From Prochlorococcus sp. AG-424-P18 (lineage in GTDB: Bacteria > Cyanobacteriota > Cyanobacteriia > PCC-6307 > Cyanobiaceae), in the NCBI GenBank assembly GCA_003213235.1, contig QCNJ01000006.1, forward strand, positions 27,828 to 91,827: a stretch of 64,000 bases of DNA. The letters are read 5' to 3'. How positions within the stretch are numbered: position 1 is the stretch's first letter; the number at the start of each line of letters is the position of its first letter. Below, one piece after another: positions 60,021 to 64,000 of the stretch. The notes beneath the pieces were generated by a model that ran no database searches, was not told the origin of the DNA, and was given only the letters and a program-made list of their open reading frames with translations. The translations under genes and the position numbers were made by a program.

Positions 60021-60977
60021 TTGGAAATCATTGAGTCAGATGTAGTTATTATCGGAGGAGGCCCGGCCGGATGTACTTGCGCACTTTATACATCTCGTTC
60101 AAACTTAAAGACAGTCATTTTAGATAAAAATCCATCTGTTGGCGCCTTAGCAATAACACATCAAATCGCTAATTATCCAGGTGTTCCGGTTGATATAAGT
60201 GGGGAGAAATTACTTACTCTTATGAGAGAACAGGCTGTGCAATATGGCACAGACTATAGAAGAGCACAAGTGTTTGGAATAGACGCTAGTGGAGAATGGA
60301 AAATGGTTTATACGCCAGAAGGCACTTTCAAAGCTAAAGCACTTGTACTGGCAAGTGGAGCTATGGGTAGGCCTGCATCATTTAAGGGCGAAGCCGATTT
60401 TCTTGGCAAAGGAGTAAGTTATTGTGCTACATGTGATGGGGCTTTTTATAAGAATAGAGAAGTTGCTGTTGTTGGAGTGAACAAGGAGGCAATTGAAGAG
60501 GCAACTGTTCTAACTAAATTTGCATCAACTGTGCATTGGATTACATCAAGTGATCCTAAATCAGATAATGAAGAAGCTATGGAATTGATGGATAATTCAA
60601 ATATAAAACATTGGAGTAGAACAAGATTATTGGAAATATTGGGCGATGATATGGGTGTGAATGGAGTTGTTGTAAAAAATAAACAAGAAGAAAATCCTAT
60701 CAATTTAAATTTAGATGGAGTGTTTGTCTATATGAGCGGTTCAAAACCGATTACTGATTTTTTAGGGGACCAAATTGCTCTAAAAGAAGACGGAGGGGTT
60801 ATTGTTGATGACTTTATGTCTACAAACTCTGATGGAGTATGGGCTATTGGAGATATAAGAAATACACCATTTAAGCAAGCCGTAGTTGCAGCTTCTGATG
60901 GATGTATTGCTGCAATGTCAATTGATAGATACTTAAATAGTCGAAAAAATATAAGAGTAGATTGGATTCATTCTTAA
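60021..60977 (+). CDS. Thioredoxin-reductase-like flavoprotein without NADPH motifs (DTR-like)
   Basis: 318 residues with an FAD-binding start (VVIIGGGPAGCTCALYTSRS near residue 8), the redox CxxC in GVSYCATCDGAFY (residues 135-138), and the C-terminal FAD motif VWAIGDIRN near residue 273. The NADPH-binding half is altered: where standard enzymes read GGGxSAxEE, this reads GVNKEAIEE (residues 152-160), and where they have HRR, this reads TSSDPK. It therefore probably does not use NADPH, and fits the ferredoxin-linked deeply rooted thioredoxin reductases described in cyanobacteria. The electron donor is inference. Confidence 0.85.
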   Translation: MEIIESDVVIIGGGPAGCTCALYTSRSNLKTVILDKNPSVGALAITHQIANYPGVPVDISGEKLLTLMREQAVQYGTDYRRAQVFGIDASGEWKMVYTPEGTFKAKALVLASGAMGRPASFKGEADFLGKGVSYCATCDGAFYKNREVAVVGVNKEAIEEATVLTKFASTVHWITSSDPKSDNEEAMELMDNSNIKHWSRTRLLEILGDDMGVNGVVVKNKQEENPINLNLDGVFVYMSGSKPITDFLGDQIALKEDGGVIVDDFMSTNSDGVWAIGDIRNTPFKQAVVAASDGCIAAMSIDRYLNSRKNIRVDWIHS

Positions 60978-60999
60978 AAATAAATATTGCTTATTTAAT

Positions 61000-61281
61000 T
61001 TAAAGGGGTGTTGCCTCAGAAATATAAGCAACTCCTCCGTAGTAGCTTAAATCGTCCCTGATGTTATCTCTCATTTTATCTATTAATTCTTGCTCACAAA
61101 AAACAATTACATGAGCATTTGCTCCTAATCCTGTAAATTCCATATCTTCAGTAACAACTCTTTCAGGCCCTCTGCCTGTGGCGTGTTTCATAACTGTATA
61201 TCCAGGAACATTAGCTTTTTCTAATGTTTTAATGATTGCATCTAGTTCTCTTTCACTAAATATCAAGTCTAATCTTTTCAT
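61000..61281 (-). CDS. sbtB: SbtB-type PII-like protein, short form
   Basis: 93-residue PII-fold protein partnering the bicarbonate transporter SbtA. It has the core KTLEKANVPGYTVMKHATGR near residue 19 with the GRGPERVV T-loop region, and the final strand DDLSYYGGVAYISEA. Compared with Synechocystis SbtB (about 110 residues), it stops before the C-terminal CGPEGC-type Cys loop. It begins 2 bases after sbtA in the bicA-sbtA-sbtB order, and its stop lies 22 bases from the convergent flavoprotein gene. Confidence 0.87.
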   Translation of the reverse strand: MKRLDLIFSERELDAIIKTLEKANVPGYTVMKHATGRGPERVVTEDMEFTGLGANAHVIVFCEQELIDKMRDNIRDDLSYYGGVAYISEATPL

Positions 61282-61283
61282 TT

Positions 61284-62282
61284 TTATAGAGGGGACAATG
61301 GGATAATGGTATTTACTAAACTCATATATATGGGAATGCCAAGAACTATATTAAATGGGAAAGTTAGACCTAGTGTAGTTGAAATATAATAACTAGATTT
61401 AGCTTCTGGTACCGTCATTCTCATCGCTGCAGGAACTGCTAAATAAGAGGCGCTAGCACATAAAACCACAAATAAAAGTGCGTTGCCAGGTCCTAATGAT
61501 AAAAATCTTGCAACGAAAACACCAATAAATGCGTTAAATAAAGGCATAAAAATGGCAAAGCCAATCAAGAACGAACCCGCATTCTTCAGTCTCGGTAATC
61601 TTTGAGCAGCAACTATTCCCATATCTAACAAGAAGAAGCATTCTGCTCCATAGAATAATTGTCCAGTAAAAGGCTCCATTTTTGCAATCCCTGAGGGATT
61701 ACTGGAAGCAGTAAGAAATCCTACAACTAAGCTTGAGAGCAATAAATAAACTGATCCATTCAAAAGTGATTCGTGTAATATTGCGCTTAGATGCATTTTC
61801 CTTGATTTTGGCCTATTTTTGGGAGCTGCAAATTTCACAAGTAATAATCCAACAATTATTGCAGGAGACTCCATTAAAGCTAAGGCTCCAACCATAAAAC
61901 CATCAAAAGCTATTTTTTGACTTTCCAAAAAACTTTCTGCGGAAATAAATGTAACAGCACTAATTGAACCGTATGCTGCTGCTATTGCAGCTGAATTAAA
62001 GACATCAAACTTAAATCTTAAAATTAAAAATCCAATCAGCGGAATTACTAATGACATAAGAATTGCAGCACTTAAAGTAGGCAATACTTGATCTGTAAAA
62101 CCACTTTTCTGTATCTCTATACCTCCTTTAAAACCAATTGCTAGTAGAAGATATAAGGAGAAGAGTTTAGGTAATGGAGCTGGTATTTCTAAATCAGATT
62201 TAAAGAGGACTGATATTGCTCCAATCAAAAAGAAAAGAACTGGCGGGGCTAATACATTTTGCAGAATTGGATTTATTTCCAT
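61284..62282 (-). CDS. sbtA: Sodium-dependent bicarbonate transporter SbtA family
   Basis: Inner-membrane Na+/bicarbonate symporter of the CO2-concentrating mechanism. 332 residues with about ten hydrophobic helices in two related halves, including LPKLFSLYLLLAIGFKGGIE near residue 38 and LFYGAECFFLLDMGIVAAQRL near residue 208 (core AECFFLLDMGIVAAQ). It is shorter than freshwater SbtA (about 370), mainly in the cytoplasmic loop between the halves, as in the picocyanobacterial type. It lies 6 bases after the SulP gene. Transport of bicarbonate is inferred from family. Confidence 0.9.
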   Translation of the reverse strand: MEINPILQNVLAPPVLFFLIGAISVLFKSDLEIPAPLPKLFSLYLLLAIGFKGGIEIQKSGFTDQVLPTLSAAILMSLVIPLIGFLILRFKFDVFNSAAIAAAYGSISAVTFISAESFLESQKIAFDGFMVGALALMESPAIIVGLLLVKFAAPKNRPKSRKMHLSAILHESLLNGSVYLLLSSLVVGFLTASSNPSGIAKMEPFTGQLFYGAECFFLLDMGIVAAQRLPRLKNAGSFLIGFAIFMPLFNAFIGVFVARFLSLGPGNALLFVVLCASASYLAVPAAMRMTVPEAKSSYYISTTLGLTFPFNIVLGIPIYMSLVNTIIPLSPL

Positions 62283-62288
62283 AAATTA

Positions 62289-63941
62289 TTAGGCTATTTC
62301 ATTTAGAGCTGTTTCTAAAGCTTCTTTTCTTGTTTCAATAATGCCTTCAACTCCAAACTTAGCTAATCTGTCTTTTACTTTTTCATTTGCCCCAGCAACA
62401 AATGCTTTTCTGGAATTATTTTTTGCTTCTTGCATCATGTCCTCTATTGCGAGAGTCGCAGTCACTCCAAGTCTTGGAACATCAGTGATATCTAGTATTA
62501 AAACCTTGTAGTTTCTTACCAGCATCATTCTTTCAGATATACCTTTAGCTGCTCCAAAACTAAGTGGGCCTTTTAGTCTAAATAACATTACTTCTCCCGA
62601 GCATCTATCTAGAAGTGCTTTCTCATCAGCAGGCAAAGCATTTTTTCCTTGATCATTTTCTGATAAAGGATTATCCTCATCCATACCTTCTAGTTGAGTT
62701 TCGGTTATTGAATCAATAGTGAGCATATTTGCTATGAATACACCGACTAAAACTGCCCAAATTAAATCCCAAAAAACAGTCATTAAAAGTACGCCATACA
62801 TTACTACTGATGTTTTTAAAGATAATTTGTGAGCCCTCCTCAAGAATCCCCAATCAATAATATCTAGGCCTACTTTTATAAGAATTCCTGCTAGCAATGC
62901 AGTTGGTATTTGCTCAGCTAAAGGTCCTGCACCAACTAAAACTATTAACAACACAACTGAGTGAACCATACCAGAAATTGGAGTTGATCCTCCAGATTTA
63001 ACATTTATAACTGTTCTCATGGTTGCTCCCGCTCCAGGTAAACCTGAAAACAGACCTGCAACAGCATTTCCTATTCCTTGACCAATAAGTTCTCTATCAG
63101 AATTATGTTTTGTTTGAGAGATATTGTCTGCTACTAGAGATGTCAGTAAGGAGTCAATTGCGCCAAGTACTGCTAGGACTAATCCTGCTTTGAAAATAAT
63201 TGGAAAATATTGATTAAAACTTGGGAAATTTAAAGATGGAACTCCCCTTGGGATTTCACCAATTCTATCTATGGAACCATCTCCAAAAATTAATATTGAA
63301 ATTGGGGTAACTATCAATAGGGCCAATAGAGGAGAAGGAACCCACTGACTTATTTTTCTAGGAGTAAGAAATACTATACCTAGTGTCATTATTGCTACTC
63401 CAATAGCAGCACCATTGGGCTGGAAATTTGAAAATACAGTAGTTAAAGATTCGACAACTCCACCTCGAGTGCTAATTCCAAGTAATGGTCCAATCTGAAG
63501 CGCAATGATTATTACTCCAATACCAGACATAAATCCTGAAACAACAGAATATGGAACTAAAGTAATGTATTTACCTAATTTTAAAATTCCGAATAATATT
63601 TGCAGTAAGCCGCCAATGACTACCGCTGCCATAACTAAAGGTAAAATCTGTCCTGCAGAAAGATCTCTTGGAACCCCTACTGCTGCTAAGCCTGCTACTA
63701 CGCCTGCGACAGTTACACTCATGGGACCGGTAGGCCCACTAACTTGAGCAGGTGTTCCCCCGAATAATGCTGCTAAAAACCCAACTACTACTGCTCCATA
63801 TAGTCCATAAATTGCTCCACCAGGACCCAAGGCAGCATTACCAAAAGCAAGAGCGAGAGGTAAAGCCACCACTGCGGCTGTGATGCCTCCAAGAATATCG
63901 CCTCTTACATTTTTTAGATGAAATCCATTAATTATTTTCAA
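62289..63941 (-). CDS. bicA: SulP-family bicarbonate transporter (BicA-like)
   Basis: Low-affinity, high-flux Na+-dependent anion transporter of the SulP/SLC26 family. 550 residues with the repeated hydrophobic core, the SulP N-terminal GITAAVVALPLALAFG near residue 19, and VSGPTGPMSVTVAG near residue 67, followed by a C-terminal STAS domain (MLFRLKGPLSFGAAKGISER and VLILDITDVPRLGVTATLAI near residue 475). The start is TTG at 63941, supported by AAGGAG 7 bases upstream. First gene of the operon with sbtA and sbtB. Sulfate transport cannot be excluded from sequence alone, but context favours bicarbonate. Confidence 0.88.
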   Translation of the reverse strand: MKIINGFHLKNVRGDILGGITAAVVALPLALAFGNAALGPGGAIYGLYGAVVVGFLAALFGGTPAQVSGPTGPMSVTVAGVVAGLAAVGVPRDLSAGQILPLVMAAVVIGGLLQILFGILKLGKYITLVPYSVVSGFMSGIGVIIIALQIGPLLGISTRGGVVESLTTVFSNFQPNGAAIGVAIMTLGIVFLTPRKISQWVPSPLLALLIVTPISILIFGDGSIDRIGEIPRGVPSLNFPSFNQYFPIIFKAGLVLAVLGAIDSLLTSLVADNISQTKHNSDRELIGQGIGNAVAGLFSGLPGAGATMRTVINVKSGGSTPISGMVHSVVLLIVLVGAGPLAEQIPTALLAGILIKVGLDIIDWGFLRRAHKLSLKTSVVMYGVLLMTVFWDLIWAVLVGVFIANMLTIDSITETQLEGMDEDNPLSENDQGKNALPADEKALLDRCSGEVMLFRLKGPLSFGAAKGISERMMLVRNYKVLILDITDVPRLGVTATLAIEDMMQEAKNNSRKAFVAGANEKVKDRLAKFGVEGIIETRKEALETALNEIA

Positions 63942-63948
63942 AGATGCT

Positions 63949-63954
63949 CTCCTT
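63949..63954 (-). promoter_or_regulatory. Ribosome binding site of the SulP/BicA-like gene
   Basis: Read on the minus strand, AAGGAG lies 7 bases before the TTG at 63941. This strong Shine-Dalgarno sequence supports the TTG start. The remaining bases to the window edge (63955-64000) show nothing clear. Confidence 0.65.
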
Positions 63955-64000
63955 AAAATAAATACTTAACTAGAAGATATTATCTCTTAATGACGTAAAT

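Overview
This window is a stretch of core chromosome from an AT-rich marine picocyanobacterium, most likely Prochlorococcus of a high-light clade. Direct support includes very dense packing with intergenic gaps of a few bases, low-GC coding with Lys/Asn/Ile-rich proteins, cyanobacterial NDH-1 genes (ndhF, ndhD, ndhE, ndhG, ndhI, ndhA, ndhH), Mg-protoporphyrin methyltransferase, phylloquinone genes, cyanobacterial regulators (PedR-like and Rre1/Ycf29-like) and a bicarbonate-uptake operon. The clade is my inference from gene order and protein character, not a computed match. I see no rRNA, tRNA, CRISPR array, insertion sequence or prophage, and no gene-free stretch longer than 300 bases.

Layout. 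1-3.5 kb: ndhF (5' end cut by the window) and ndhD. 3.6-8.5 kb: scpA, a CugP-type sugar nucleotidyltransferase, metF, a small LuxR-type regulator (PedR-like), a small hypothetical protein, a CYTH protein and NAD kinase. 8.5-12.5 kb: a minus-strand run gltA-ndhA-ndhI-ndhG-ndhE-nadK-CYTH. 12.6-21 kb: an Asn/Lys-rich membrane-anchored protein, a rhodanese, trpB, a SUI1/eIF1-like factor, cysC, purE, chlM, an Rre1-like response regulator, a cysteine desulfurase and rsmH. 21-28.5 kb: ndhH plus the phylloquinone head-group and prenylation genes (DHNA-CoA thioesterase, menE, menC, menA, menF), then gshB and a glutaredoxin. 28.5-32.2 kb: an operon led by prfB, whose +1 programmed frameshift is visible, followed by a small membrane protein, ybeY, dgkA, trpG/pabA and an atypical metallo-beta-lactamase-fold protein.

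32-43.7 kb: hisC, argS, nadC, mnmE, a DUF2062 protein, a RelA/SpoT homologue, a fused double ABC ATPase, an RluD-type pseudouridine synthase and an RbgA/YlqF GTPase. 44-50 kb: pgk, a secreted hypothetical protein, murG, a CobD-like aminotransferase, pyrD and rnhA. 50-53.4 kb: the classic secE-nusG-rplK-rplA-rplJ-rplL cluster with a structured L10 leader. 53.4-64 kb: a divergent ClpB-type disaggregase, eno, a UbiB/ABC1 kinase with a small upstream partner, a thioredoxin-reductase-like flavoprotein, and the operon bicA-sbtA-sbtB.

Most of the window is ordinary streamlined core genome. The points most worth a second look are substitutions in otherwise recognisable proteins: the thioredoxin reductase lacks its NADPH-binding motifs while keeping the CxxC centre, the ClpB-like protein has lost the conserved first-domain arginine pair, the SbtB-like PII protein lacks the C-terminal Cys loop, the MBL-fold protein lacks its zinc motif, and MenC seems to have Arg in place of a catalytic Lys. 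I did not find a clearly new multi-gene system.
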